Shown: positions 16,809 to 25,498, counted from the first letter of the stretch. The stretch: DNA of 34,313 nt from SIG672 sp045580325 (GCA_045580325.1 JAZNNR010000001.1:1-34313); one strand, 5' to 3'. A program made the numbers and translations. Notes: generated by a model from the letters alone, not told the origin.

Positions 16809-18002
16809 TCACTGAGACTTCATATTTAGTTTATCAAGGAAGCAGACCCATTTTACGCACATTCTTTCGTCAGGCTGTGGATAAACGTATATCAGCCTTC
16901 CGTGATAATATACGTCGAAATGCTCGCCTGCGGTTATCGGAAATGCTCCGATCTTTTCGCTCGGCAGCGAAAATTCTATCTTTTCGCCGTGCATAATTCC
17001 TGTCAGCTTAAAAATATTCTTGTCGAGATAAGCCTCGCCCTCGCCCGCAAAGTCATCCATAAATCCGTCGTCTTTGCAGGTACCGAGTCTTACCTTCGAG
17101 GAAAGTACCTCGTTTTCTGTGTCTATCTCGCTCTGCTGCCACTCAAACCACTCGTTCACGCGCTCGAAGGGAGCACCGTGAAGACGGTAAAAATTATCGA
17201 GCGTCGCGTCAAGACCGCACTTGCAGCGAATATGTCCGTCTTTTGCGCTCAAAGTGCCTTCTCCCAGGCATTTCGGGCATTTGAAGAGGATCTTGTCAAC
17301 TCCAAGGGCGATATCGTCGCACTTATATTCTACGCCCTGCATAGCAAGCTCGTCGTCGTGAAGGATAGCCTTTTCGGCAATTTCCTTGATTTCGGAAATT
17401 CCCTTTTCTGCAACCTCGTCAGCAGACAGAAGAAGCTTCACCGACGCCTTGATCTTGCCACGTCTGTCGCACCCCTTTTCGCGCCATTTCGGGAAAGAGA
17501 GATATGCTCCCTCGGCTTTCCAAATATATAAATCTACGCCAAGTTTTTTGATAAGCTCTGCCGTACCTTCGGCAACGGGAAGCGAGTGTCCGTAGCAGGA
17601 AAGTCGACCTTCGGGGAAAATAACTATCACCGCGCCCTCGCGTTTTGCGCGCATTATATTGATTATAGTCGAAGCGTCGGGCGTAAACATCTTCTTGGTT
17701 ATGACGTGCATAAGCTTCAGAAGTCTTGCACTTGACGGTCTTCGTGTGAAATGCTCGCTGACTATATAGGTCGGGCGCACGGGATAGAGGGTAAGCGCCG
17801 AGAGAATATGGTCGACGTCCGACGTGTGCGTCGCGATCACAACGGCAGGGCCTTTGATGTCTTTTACTACGTCATTGTCATATTCTATCGAATATTTTTT
17901 GGTGTATATCGGCTTCAGCAGCGCATATATCGCGCCGTACAAAAGAGGATTCACCTTGCCGATAGCCTTTTTGCCCTTTGATTTTTTATTTTGTTTAGCC
18001 AT
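16809..18002 (-). CDS. PlsC-like lysophospholipid acyltransferase with C-terminal zinc-ribbon region
   Basis: The product has 397 residues from ATG 18002, chosen because GGAG lies five bases upstream; the longer frame to 18056 would be encoded by an intergenic hairpin repeat. After a basic N-terminus comes the acyltransferase domain: HTSDVD (H59-D64), the HX4D catalytic motif, and FPEG at 129-132, which binds the glycerol phosphate. The family transfers acyl groups to lysophosphatidic acid or related lipids at the inner membrane face. After about residue 215 there is an extra part with CPKC...CKC, a likely zinc ribbon, then a beta-rich domain. The tail is not usual for plain PlsC enzymes of about 240 residues. 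It precedes the GDPD lipoprotein in an apparent two-gene operon. Confidence 0.83.
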   Translation of the reverse strand: MAKQNKKSKGKKAIGKVNPLLYGAIYALLKPIYTKKYSIEYDNDVVKDIKGPAVVIATHTSDVDHILSALTLYPVRPTYIVSEHFTRRPSSARLLKLMHVITKKMFTPDASTIINIMRAKREGAVIVIFPEGRLSCYGHSLPVAEGTAELIKKLGVDLYIWKAEGAYLSFPKWREKGCDRRGKIKASVKLLLSADEVAEKGISEIKEIAEKAILHDDELAMQGVEYKCDDIALGVDKILFKCPKCLGEGTLSAKDGHIRCKCGLDATLDNFYRLHGAPFERVNEWFEWQQSEIDTENEVLSSKVRLGTCKDDGFMDDFAGEGEAYLDKNIFKLTGIMHGEKIEFSLPSEKIGAFPITAGEHFDVYYHGRLIYVYPQPDERMCVKWVCFLDKLNMKSQ

Positions 18003-18009
18003 TTTAACT

Positions 18010-18165
18010 CCATTTTGGAACCCCTTTTTGAAAAAAGGGGTTCCAAGCCTCCCCAAAAACTTTTCTGAAAAGGAAAAGTAATTGTTTTAGTAAAGTTTTT
18101 GAAGTCCTTAGAAACTTTTTTCAAAAAGTTTCTAAGCGGGTTCTTAGGGCAGCGCCCTGAGAAAA
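18010..18165. repeat. Hairpin-rich intergenic repeat, family 2 copy
   Basis: It contains the dyad TTGGAACCCCTTTTT...AAAAAGGGGTTCCAA (18015-18046), then CCCAAAAACTTTTCTGAAAAGG, then TTAGAAACTTTTTTC...AAAGTTTCTAA (18108-18135), then GGGCAGCGCCC. The middle part is shared nearly word for word with 21154-21212. It probably terminates transcription from the DUF815 gene. Confidence 0.8.
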
Positions 18166-18168
18166 ATT

Positions 18169-19380
18169 CTACGTTTCCTTAACCGATGCTACAAGTCCGT
18201 CGACGAACTGTCTTGCGGCACGTGCCGAGCGACCGCCTCTGCCGAGCGCATACTGCTCCGCGAGAGCGTCGATCTCGTCCTCTGCCATATCGTTTATTCC
18301 CGCCTCAAGTGCAAGATGTCTTACGATATCAAGATAAGTCTGCTTGTCGGGGCGCTTAAAGGTAACGTGTATACCGAAACGCTCGGAAAGGGATACCATT
18401 TCCTGCATCGTATCGTTTCTGTGAATATCGTCCCCTTCTCTGTCCGAGAACTTCTCTTTTACAATATGTCTGCGGTTGCTTGTCGCATAAATGACAACGT
18501 TCTGCGATTTTGCCGAAACCGAGCCCTCAAGCACCGCCTTGAGAGCACTGTAATTGTCATCGTCCCTCTGGAAAGAAAGGTCGTCTATAAAGAGTATAAA
18601 TTTAAGCGGATTTTCGCCGAGCTCGTCAAGAAGTCCCGCGATACTGTGGAGCTGATCCTTTTTGACCTCGATAATGCGAAGTCCCTCGCTGTAAAGCTCG
18701 TTTACTATCGCCTTTACCGTCGAGGATTTTCCCGTACCCGCATCGCCTGTGAGAAGAATATTCGCCGCAGGCTTGCCCGCAAGGAGCGCCCTTGTGTTGT
18801 CGAGAATGATCTTCTGCTCTCTTTCGTAATCGACGAGCGAGGAAAGTCTTGTTTCGTCGGGAGTGTGCACGGGTACTATCTTGTTTTGCGCGCCGAGATA
18901 GAACATTCTGTATCGCGCGTAGATCCCGTAGCCGTTTTTGCCGATGTTTTCGATATGCGATCTGTAAAACTCTGCAAGTGAGAAGCTTTCGGTCTGATAT
19001 TCGGGAAGAAAAATGTCGCCCTCTATTTCTCTTGAAAGCTCGGCCGAGGAAAGAGTCGAGATCTCTTCGAGCACGCAAAGCTCAGCAACAAGAGCCTTTT
19101 CGAGAAATTCGGCAGGCTTTTCGCCCTTGCCGACCGTGCGGATATATACGTTTTCGCTATCCCTTGCCACCTCGCGCAGATATTTAGACAAATTTCCGCC
19201 CTTTTCGTAAAGCAGAGAAACAAAATCGCAGTATTTCGATATTTTTTCGCTGTTTTCGCCCGACTCAAGAGTGTCAAGGCATTTTCCGAGCGCGTTTATT
19301 ATCGGATCTCCGAGCAGCTCTCTGAAAAGAGTCAACGAGCGAAGACGAAGTCCGAGCGTTTTGAGATTTTTGTTTTCCAT
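18169..19380 (-). CDS. DUF815 family AAA+ ATPase
   Basis: The product has 403 residues from ATG 19380. Walker A GDAGTGKS is at 212-219, Walker B is FILFIDDLSF, and sensor-like YATSNRRHIV follows with an acidic/basic linker (FSDREGDDIH) typical of DUF815 proteins. The C-terminal lid contains RGGRSARAARQFVDGL. The N-terminal 190 residues are helical and without a recognised domain. The cellular role of DUF815 is not established. The start is four bases after the ilvD stop, with no separate ribosome binding site, so translation is probably coupled to ilvD. A longer in-frame start at 19431 lies inside ilvD and has no support. Confidence 0.88.
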   Translation of the reverse strand: MENKNLKTLGLRLRSLTLFRELLGDPIINALGKCLDTLESGENSEKISKYCDFVSLLYEKGGNLSKYLREVARDSENVYIRTVGKGEKPAEFLEKALVAELCVLEEISTLSSAELSREIEGDIFLPEYQTESFSLAEFYRSHIENIGKNGYGIYARYRMFYLGAQNKIVPVHTPDETRLSSLVDYEREQKIILDNTRALLAGKPAANILLTGDAGTGKSSTVKAIVNELYSEGLRIIEVKKDQLHSIAGLLDELGENPLKFILFIDDLSFQRDDDNYSALKAVLEGSVSAKSQNVVIYATSNRRHIVKEKFSDREGDDIHRNDTMQEMVSLSERFGIHVTFKRPDKQTYLDIVRHLALEAGINDMAEDEIDALAEQYALGRGGRSARAARQFVDGLVASVKET

Positions 19381-19384
19381 AATA

Positions 19385-21034
19385 TTATTTAAGGATAGCA
19401 CCGTACGCTCCGCCCGATACGAGCTGTGCATAACGCTTCAGATATCCTTTAAGTTCCTTTGTTTTCGGTGTGAAATTCTTAAGTCTTTCGGCGATTTCCC
19501 CTTCATCGACCTTAAGCTCTATCTTGTTTTCGGGAATATTTATGCTTATAATATCTCCGTCCTTGACGACGCCGATAAGACCGCCGCTTGCCGCCTCGGG
19601 TGTGATATGTCCGACGCACGCGCCTCTTGTCGCTCCGCTGAAGCGTCCGTCTGTGATGAGTGCGACGCTGTCGCCGAGTCCCATTCCCATTATTGCAGAG
19701 GTGGGATTAAGCATTTCGCGCATACCCGGACCGCCCTTTGGTCCTTCGTAACGGATAACGACTACGTCGCCCGCGACTATCTTGCCTGCGTTTATCGCCG
19801 CCTGTGCGTCTTCTTCGCAGTCAAAAACCTTTGCAGGACCCTCGTGCACAAGCATCTTTTCGGACACCGCAGAGCGCTTTACAACGCTTCCTTCGGGAGC
19901 GAGATTTCCCTTAAGCACGGCAATTCCGCCTGTCTGGCTGTACGGGTTATCGATAGGGCGGATAACCGACGGGTCGGTATTTATACAGTTTTTGATATTT
20001 TCTCCGACCGTTTTGCCCGTAACCGTCATACACTCTGTCTTTATAAGACCGCGCTTTGCAAGCTCGTTCATAACCGCGTAAACGCCGCCCGCCTCGTTAA
20101 GATCCTCCATATAGGTCGGCCCTGCGGGAGCAAGGTGGCAGAGATTAGGTGTTTTCGAGCTTATTTCGTTGGCAATATCGAGATTTATATCAATTCCGCA
20201 TTCGTGTGCTATTGCGGGCAGATGGAGCATACTGTTCGTCGAGCAGCCAAGCGCCATATCGACCGTGAGCGCATTTGTGAAAGCATCCTGGGTCATAATA
20301 TCAAGCGGACGGATATTCTTTCTCAGCATTTCCATAACAGCCATACCCGCGTGCTTTGCAAGCTCGATTCTCGAGGAATATACCGCAGGAATCGTTCCGT
20401 TGCCGCGAAGTCCCATTCCGAGCACCTCTGTAAGACAGTTCATCGAGTTTGCCGTATACATTCCCGAGCAAGAGCCGCAGGTCGGGCAGACCTTGCATTC
20501 GAATTCTTCAAGCTCGCAGTCGCCGATCCTTCCTGCATTGTACTGTCCGACAGCCTCGAACATACTCGAAAGGCTTCTCTTTTTGCCGCCTACGTGTCCT
20601 GCGAGCATCGGTCCGCCGCTTACAAATACAGTCGGAATATTAAGACGTGCCGCCGCCATAAGCAGACCGGGTACATTTTTGTCGCAGTTGGGCACCATAA
20701 CGAGCGCATCGAAGCCGTGCGCTATCGTCATAGCCTCGGTCGAGTCTGCTATAAGGTCGCGCGTAACGAGAGAATATTTCATACCCTCGTGTCCCATAGC
20801 TATGCCGTCGCATACGGCAATTGCGGGAAATACGACGGGTGTTCCCCCCGCCATCGCTACGCCCATACGTACCGCTTCAACTATTTTGTCAAGATTCATA
20901 TGACCGGGAACGATCTCGTTGTATGAGCTGACTATTCCTATCATCGGTCTGTCGAGCTCTTCGTTTGTCATTCCGAGTGCGTGATAAAGTGATCTGTGCG
21001 GAGCATTCCCCACACCTTTTACTATCTTTTCCAT
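19385..21034 (-). CDS. ilvD: Dihydroxyacid dehydratase
   Basis: The product has 549 residues, full length for the family. It dehydrates 2,3-dihydroxyisovalerate and 2,3-dihydroxy-3-methylvalerate to the 2-keto acids that lead to valine and isoleucine. Iron-sulphur ligands are seen in NCDK (C117) and CPTCGSCSGM (C183-C189). Position 45 is His in VPGHMNL, as in the E. coli enzyme, rather than the Cys of PCN-type [2Fe-2S] enzymes; this indicates an oxygen-sensitive [4Fe-4S] enzyme. GDGRFSGATRG-like sequence (ITDGRFSGATRG) near the C-terminus is also conserved. The ribosome binding site is weak (GAAGAAA). It follows ilvC after a 276-bp hairpin-rich gap and is coupled to the DUF815 gene. Confidence 0.97.
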   Translation of the reverse strand: MEKIVKGVGNAPHRSLYHALGMTNEELDRPMIGIVSSYNEIVPGHMNLDKIVEAVRMGVAMAGGTPVVFPAIAVCDGIAMGHEGMKYSLVTRDLIADSTEAMTIAHGFDALVMVPNCDKNVPGLLMAAARLNIPTVFVSGGPMLAGHVGGKKRSLSSMFEAVGQYNAGRIGDCELEEFECKVCPTCGSCSGMYTANSMNCLTEVLGMGLRGNGTIPAVYSSRIELAKHAGMAVMEMLRKNIRPLDIMTQDAFTNALTVDMALGCSTNSMLHLPAIAHECGIDINLDIANEISSKTPNLCHLAPAGPTYMEDLNEAGGVYAVMNELAKRGLIKTECMTVTGKTVGENIKNCINTDPSVIRPIDNPYSQTGGIAVLKGNLAPEGSVVKRSAVSEKMLVHEGPAKVFDCEEDAQAAINAGKIVAGDVVVIRYEGPKGGPGMREMLNPTSAIMGMGLGDSVALITDGRFSGATRGACVGHITPEAASGGLIGVVKDGDIISINIPENKIELKVDEGEIAERLKNFTPKTKELKGYLKRYAQLVSGGAYGAILK

Positions 21035-21310
21035 ATTTTCTTCGGAAAACTTTTAAGAAAAGTTTTCCATACCTTTCAAAAACTTTCCTGAAAAACCTTT
21101 TTGGAAAAAGGTTTTTCAGACTTTTCCAAAAACTTTGCTAAAAAGGAACTAAATAATCGTTTTAGTAAAGTTTTTGAAGTTCTTAGAAACTTTTTTCAAA
21201 AAGTTTCTAAGCGGATTCCAAAGGCAGAGCCTTTGGCGGGGTTTCTTAAGGGGCGGAGCCCATTAAGGCAAAAGGGGACGCAAATATTCCGTCCCCCTCT
21301 AATAATTCTG
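21035..21310. repeat. Hairpin-rich intergenic repeat between ilvC and ilvD, family 2 copy
   Basis: It holds at least four dyads: GGAAAACTTTT/AAAAGTTTTCC (21045-21069), AAAAACC.../GGTTTTT (about 21090-21117), TTAGAAAC.../GTTTCTAA (21183-21210) and CCAAAGGCAGAGCCTTTGG (21218-21236). The segment 21154-21212 matches 18082-18139. These hairpins could stop or attenuate transcription after ilvC; I see no promoter for ilvD here. Confidence 0.8.
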
Positions 21311-22327
21311 TTAGTTATTGATAAACTTTTCCTCGTCAGCCCAGCTGTAAAGCTTACGGATATCCTCGCCAACGATCTCGGAGGGATGCTCGGAAGCGAG
21401 CTTACGCATAGCATTAAAGTGAACCTGCGCGCCTGCATCAGACATATCGAGAAGGAAGTCCTTTGCAAAGGTTCCGTCCTGAATATCCTTGAGGATCTTC
21501 TTCATTGTCTTCTTTGTTTCCTGCGTAATGATCTTCGGACCTGTGATATAGTCGCCGTATTCAGCTGTATTGGAGATAGAATATCTCATTCCTGCAAAGC
21601 CGCTCTGATAAATAAGGTCAACTATAAGCTTAACCTCGTGGATACATTCAAAATAAGCGTTTCTCGGATCGTAGCCTGCTTCAACGAGAGTTTCGTAGCC
21701 TGCCTGCATAAGAGCGCAAAGACCGCCGCAAAGAACAGCCTGTTCGCCGAAGAGGTCTGTTTCTGTTTCCGTACGGAAATTTGTTTCAAGAACTCCTGCG
21801 CGTGCGCCGCCGATTCCGAGAGCGTATGCAAGACCGATCTCAAGAGCATCACCTGTTGCGTCCTGCTCAACCGCCACAAGACAGGGAACGCCCTTGCCCG
21901 CAAGATATTCACTTCTTACCGTATGTCCGGGACCCTTGGGAGCTATCATAATAACGTTTACGTTCTTCGGGGGCTTGATGCAGCCGAAATGGATATTAAA
22001 TCCGTGTGCAAACGCGAGAGTCTTGCCTTCTGTGAGGTGCGGCTCGATAGATTCCTTATAGAGCTTTGCCTGCTTTTCGTCGTTGATAAGGATCATAATG
22101 ATGTCTGCGTTCTTTGCAGCTTCTGCAGAGGTCATAACCTTAAGACCCTGAGATTCTGCCTTTGCCCAGCTCTTCGAGCCCTCGTAAAGACCTACGATAA
22201 CGTTTACTCCGCTGTCCTTAAGGTTGAGCGCGTGTGCATGTCCCTGTGAGCCATATCCAATGATAGCGACCGTTTTGCCTGCAAGCTTCTGAAGGTCGCA
22301 GTCCTGCTGATAAAAAATTCTTGCCAT
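21311..22327 (-). CDS. ilvC: Ketol-acid reductoisomerase, class I
   Basis: The product has 338 residues from ATG 22327 with GAGG upstream; the frame extension to 22345 starts at a TTG without support. It converts acetolactate and acetohydroxybutyrate to the dihydroxy acids with NAD(P)H and Mg2+. The Rossmann motif GYGSQGHAHALNL is at 24-36. The cofactor-specificity loop reads LYEGSKS (47-53), with Glu49 where many NADPH enzymes have basic residues nearby. Metal and substrate residues are in NFRTETETDLFGEQ and the C-terminal knotted domain (SISNTAEYGDY). It lies 39 bp after ilvN in the same transcription unit. Confidence 0.97.
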   Translation of the reverse strand: MARIFYQQDCDLQKLAGKTVAIIGYGSQGHAHALNLKDSGVNVIVGLYEGSKSWAKAESQGLKVMTSAEAAKNADIIMILINDEKQAKLYKESIEPHLTEGKTLAFAHGFNIHFGCIKPPKNVNVIMIAPKGPGHTVRSEYLAGKGVPCLVAVEQDATGDALEIGLAYALGIGGARAGVLETNFRTETETDLFGEQAVLCGGLCALMQAGYETLVEAGYDPRNAYFECIHEVKLIVDLIYQSGFAGMRYSISNTAEYGDYITGPKIITQETKKTMKKILKDIQDGTFAKDFLLDMSDAGAQVHFNAMRKLASEHPSEIVGEDIRKLYSWADEEKFINN

Positions 22328-22366
22328 AATAATTTTTCCTCTCAAATATATTAGTTTATTTTAAAA

Positions 22367-22870
22367 TCAGTTTAATTCTTCGCGAATCGTCTTGTTTCCG
22401 CGTTCAAGTGAGACTATACCCGTGCGGCAGATCTCAAGGATCTTATAGTCGCGCATAAGATTTATAAAATCGTCTATGCGGCGGCTGTCGCCTGTAACCT
22501 GCATCATCAGCGCTTCTCTTGTATAATCGACGATCTTGGCGTCATACGCCTCTGCTGCCGAGCGGATCTCTTCTCTCGTTTCGGCGCTGTTTTCCATTTT
22601 TATAAGGAGAAGCTCGCTGCTGACCGAGTTTTCGCTGTCAAGCTCCTTTATCGAGCAGACCTCGGGAAGCTTGTAAAGCTGTTCGACAAGCTGCTTTTTG
22701 CTTGCCGCATCTCCGTCGAATATCACGGTTATGCGCGAATAATCGGGAGATTCTGTTTCGCTTACCGTAAGAGCATCAATATTGAATCTGCGGCGGCGAA
22801 ACATACTTGTTACACGGTTAAGCACACCGAATTTGTTCTCTACGAGAACGGCTACTGTATATCTGTTCAC
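22367..22870 (-). CDS. ilvN: Acetolactate synthase small (regulatory) subunit
   Basis: The product has 167 residues with a GTG start that overlaps the ilvB stop in GTGA, a sign of translational coupling. The N-terminal ACT domain is plain: VAVLVENKFGVLNRVTSMFRR-like sequence with NIDALTVSETE. A second ACT-like domain follows after about residue 85. The small subunit activates the catalytic subunit and confers valine feedback inhibition. Length is normal for the family (about 160-170). Confidence 0.96.
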   Translation of the reverse strand: MNRYTVAVLVENKFGVLNRVTSMFRRRRFNIDALTVSETESPDYSRITVIFDGDAASKKQLVEQLYKLPEVCSIKELDSENSVSSELLLIKMENSAETREEIRSAAEAYDAKIVDYTREALMMQVTGDSRRIDDFINLMRDYKILEICRTGIVSLERGNKTIREELN

Positions 22871-24543
22871 TGCTGTTCTTCTCCAATCTTTACTATAATA
22901 TCGTCCATCGAGCCGCCGGGCGGTAGCATCGGAAGAACGAACTCGTCTTTATCGATCTTGCAGTCGATGAGGTATGGTCCGTTTTCGCTGAAAGCTCGTC
23001 CGAGAGCCTCGTCAAGCTCATCTACACTTGAAACAGCCTTGCCCTTTGCTCCAAATGCCTCGGCAAGTCTTACAAAATCTGTTTTTCTGTCGAGCACGGT
23101 ATTTGAATAGTGCTTATCAAAGAAAAGTGTCTGCCACTGACGCACCATACCGAGAACTCCGTTGTTCATAAGAAGGATAACTACGGGGATCTTGTAGGTA
23201 ACCGCAGTCGCAAGCTCATTAAGACACATTCCGAAGCTTCCGTCGCCTGTTACGAGCACCGCGTGCTCTGAAGTCCCCACCTGTGCACCGATCGCCGCAC
23301 CGAGTCCGAAGCCCATCGTACCGAGTCCGCCGCTTGAAATGAATCTTCTGCTTCTTTTGAAGGAGAGATTCTGCGCCGACCACATCTGATGCTGTCCGAC
23401 GTCTGTTGCGACCGGAGTGTTTTCTCCGAGATGCTTGTTTAGTGTCATTATTGCCGCGCGCGGAGTAAGTCCTTCCCTGTTATCGAGGTACTTTTCTTCC
23501 TCTTTGCGAAGTTTTGCTATCTTTTTCTGCCATTCGGGGCGCTCCACCTTGTTTATAAGGGGAATTATCTTCTGAAGGGTGAGCTTCAGATCGGCACGCA
23601 GACCGTGAGTCGCGTTTATATTTTTGGAAAGCTCCGAGCCGTCAACGTCTATGTGGACGATCTTCGCCTTGGTTGCAAATTTTGAACGGTTGCCCGTAAC
23701 TCTGTCGTTAAATCTTACACCAAGCGAAATTATGCAGTCTGCCTTGTGCATCGCCATTGATGACGCGTAGTGTCCGTGCATACCCTGCATACCGAGAAAT
23801 CTCGGATGGTCGGTCGGAAGTCCCGATATTCCCATCATCGAGCAGCCGATAGGAGCGTCTATAAGCTCTGCAAGAGTTAGAAGCTCGTCCTGTGCCTCGC
23901 TTGAAATAACTCCGCCGCCGTAATAAATGAACGGTCGCTCGCACGAGTTTATACACTGCGCCGCCTCTATTATGCGTATTTCCTTTGCGGCTCTCTTTTC
24001 ATAGGGCGCTACGGGCGGCATAGCCTCGTACTCGCATTTTGCTATCTGAACGTCCTTGGGAACGTCAACGAGTACAGGTCCGGGTCTGCCCGAGGACGCT
24101 ATACGAAAGGCATCGCGGATAGTATCGGCAAGCTCCTCGACCGAGCCCACGCAGTAATTCTGCTTTGTTATCGGAAGAGTAACGCCCGTTATATCTATTT
24201 CCTGAAAGCTGTCCGTGCCTATCTGATAGGTCGGCACGTTGCCCGTAATAATTACCATAGGAACAGAGTCGAGCTGTGCAGTCGCGATACCTGTTACAAG
24301 GTTAGTAGCGCCGGGACCCGAGGTCGCCATTACGACACCGACCTTGCCTGTCGCGCGCGCATAACCGTCTGCCGCGTGGGCGGCTCCCTGCTCGTGCGCT
24401 GTGAGAATGTGGTCTATTTCATTTGAATATTTATAGAGCGAATCGTAAACGTTTATTATCTGACCGCCCGGATAACCGAAAACGGTCTTGCAGCCCTGTT
24501 CGATCAGAGTTCTGACAATTATATCTGCTCCCGATAATATCAT
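22867..24543 (-). CDS. ilvB: Acetolactate synthase large (catalytic) subunit
   Basis: The product has 558 residues, full length. This thiamine-diphosphate enzyme condenses two pyruvates, or pyruvate with 2-oxobutyrate, at the entry of branched-chain amino acid synthesis. The catalytic Glu is E51 in HEQGAAHAADGYARA. The diphosphate-binding motif is GDGSFGM...NNGVLGMVRQWQ, and GPGATN and GQHQMW are as expected. GGGAAGG lies eight bases before the ATG. It has a consensus promoter and a leader of about 100 bases with a hairpin. It overlaps ilvN by four bases. Confidence 0.97.
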   Translation of the reverse strand: MILSGADIIVRTLIEQGCKTVFGYPGGQIINVYDSLYKYSNEIDHILTAHEQGAAHAADGYARATGKVGVVMATSGPGATNLVTGIATAQLDSVPMVIITGNVPTYQIGTDSFQEIDITGVTLPITKQNYCVGSVEELADTIRDAFRIASSGRPGPVLVDVPKDVQIAKCEYEAMPPVAPYEKRAAKEIRIIEAAQCINSCERPFIYYGGGVISSEAQDELLTLAELIDAPIGCSMMGISGLPTDHPRFLGMQGMHGHYASSMAMHKADCIISLGVRFNDRVTGNRSKFATKAKIVHIDVDGSELSKNINATHGLRADLKLTLQKIIPLINKVERPEWQKKIAKLRKEEEKYLDNREGLTPRAAIMTLNKHLGENTPVATDVGQHQMWSAQNLSFKRSRRFISSGGLGTMGFGLGAAIGAQVGTSEHAVLVTGDGSFGMCLNELATAVTYKIPVVILLMNNGVLGMVRQWQTLFFDKHYSNTVLDRKTDFVRLAEAFGAKGKAVSSVDELDEALGRAFSENGPYLIDCKIDKDEFVLPMLPPGGSMDDIIVKIGEEQQ

Positions 24544-24564
24544 AAGCCGTACCTTCCCGCTTTA

Positions 24565-24580
24565 GCAGACCTTGGTCTGC
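24565..24580 (-). promoter_or_regulatory. Hairpin in the ilvB leader
   Basis: GCAGACCTTGGTCTGC is a perfect palindrome; in RNA it gives a 6-bp stem with a CAAG loop, about 20 bases before the ilvB start. A 23-codon frame (24562-24633) runs over it and ends just after it. No U-run follows, and no T-box sequence is seen, so the role is unclear. Confidence 0.45.
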
Positions 24581-24649
24581 CAAAACAATATTTGCGGTGC
24601 AAAAACGCCCGCTTTTATCTGTTTTTTTAACATTCTTTCTTAAAAATAT

Positions 24650-24678
24650 ATTATACCACTCATAGAAAGCCTTGTCAA
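24650..24678 (-). promoter_or_regulatory. Promoter of the ilvBNC operon, perfect consensus
   Basis: Minus strand TTGACA (24673-24678), 17-base spacer, TATAAT (24650-24655). Both boxes and the spacer are ideal, suggesting a strong basal promoter that would need repression or attenuation to be controlled. Confidence 0.9.
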
Positions 24679-24684
24679 GACCTT

Positions 24685-25449
24685 TTACGAGAGGCCCGGC
24701 AAAACATCGATTATCTGAAGCCCAAAGCCTTCGGAATACTCCCGTATAACCCTGTGCTTTTCCCTATCCGAAAGATATTTCGGCTCGTGTGCATCGCAGC
24801 CGATTATGACCTTCGTTCCGACCTCTGCCGCAATACGCATAAAATCGTCGCACGGATAGTTTCTTCTTGTCAGATATCCGAGCATATTTACTTCGAGCGG
24901 AAGATCGTTTTCCTTCATAAATTTGCAGAGCCGTGTGTATTCTTCTCTGTACCACTCGTCCTTGTCGCTGACTCTCGGCATATCGGGGTGTGCGAGATAT
25001 TTGTATCTGCCGCTCTTCATACCCTCTATAACCACGTCAACGTAGTTTTTAAGCTCGGCGCGGTCGAGCTCGAACGCGTTGTAGTGTCTGCCCTTGTACT
25101 CGGGAAGTCTGAAATGCTCTCCCATTATCATATAGTCGAGCGGATAGTCGCTAAGCAGTGCGTCCTGCGCGTGCATCAGCTCGGGAATGTACTCGGACTC
25201 GAAGCCGATATATATTTTAATGTCATTTTTGTATTCTTCGCGCAGCGACGTGAGCGAGTAAAAATATCCGTCTATTTCGCTCGGCTTCATTCTCATTCTT
25301 GAAACGAAGCCGTCCTCGAACGCAAAGGGCGCGTGGTCGGCAAATCCGAGGATCTTGAGTCCGCCCTCTATTGCCGCTTCAACGTACTGTCTGTCCTCAC
25401 CGAGCGCGTGTCCGCATCTGTGTGTATGTGTGTGATAGTTTGCTATCAT
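24685..25449 (-). CDS. PHP-domain phosphatase, histidinol-phosphatase type
   Basis: The product has 254 residues, as in HisK/HisJ-type histidinol phosphate phosphatases. PHP metal-binding motifs are present in order: HTHTHRCGH (H6, H8, H14), FADHAPF, GFESEYI, MGEHF, LAHPD and GCDAHEP. The reaction would be removal of phosphate from L-histidinol phosphate or another small phosphoester; no other histidine genes are near, so substrate is uncertain. AAGG lies ten bases before the ATG. It has its own consensus promoter and its 3-prime end abuts the ilvB promoter. Confidence 0.87.
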   Translation of the reverse strand: MIANYHTHTHRCGHALGEDRQYVEAAIEGGLKILGFADHAPFAFEDGFVSRMRMKPSEIDGYFYSLTSLREEYKNDIKIYIGFESEYIPELMHAQDALLSDYPLDYMIMGEHFRLPEYKGRHYNAFELDRAELKNYVDVVIEGMKSGRYKYLAHPDMPRVSDKDEWYREEYTRLCKFMKENDLPLEVNMLGYLTRRNYPCDDFMRIAAEVGTKVIIGCDAHEPKYLSDREKHRVIREYSEGFGLQIIDVLPGLS

Positions 25450-25498
25450 AACAAATGTACCTTCCGTTCATTTGGTTCATTAAAAATCATTCCATTTT

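Noticed and set aside
19271..20926. Plus-strand frame of 551 codons opposite ilvD
   Set aside because: Shadow of ilvD; no start signals and odd composition (high Cys, His, Arg).
21101..22249. Plus-strand frame of 382 codons opposite ilvC
   Set aside because: Shadow of ilvC that begins in the hairpin repeat; the minus strand is a complete reductoisomerase.
24544..24643. T-box riboswitch for branched-chain amino acids before ilvB
   Set aside because: The leader is only about 100 bases, has no T-box sequence (GGTGGNACCGCG type) and no terminator/antiterminator pair.
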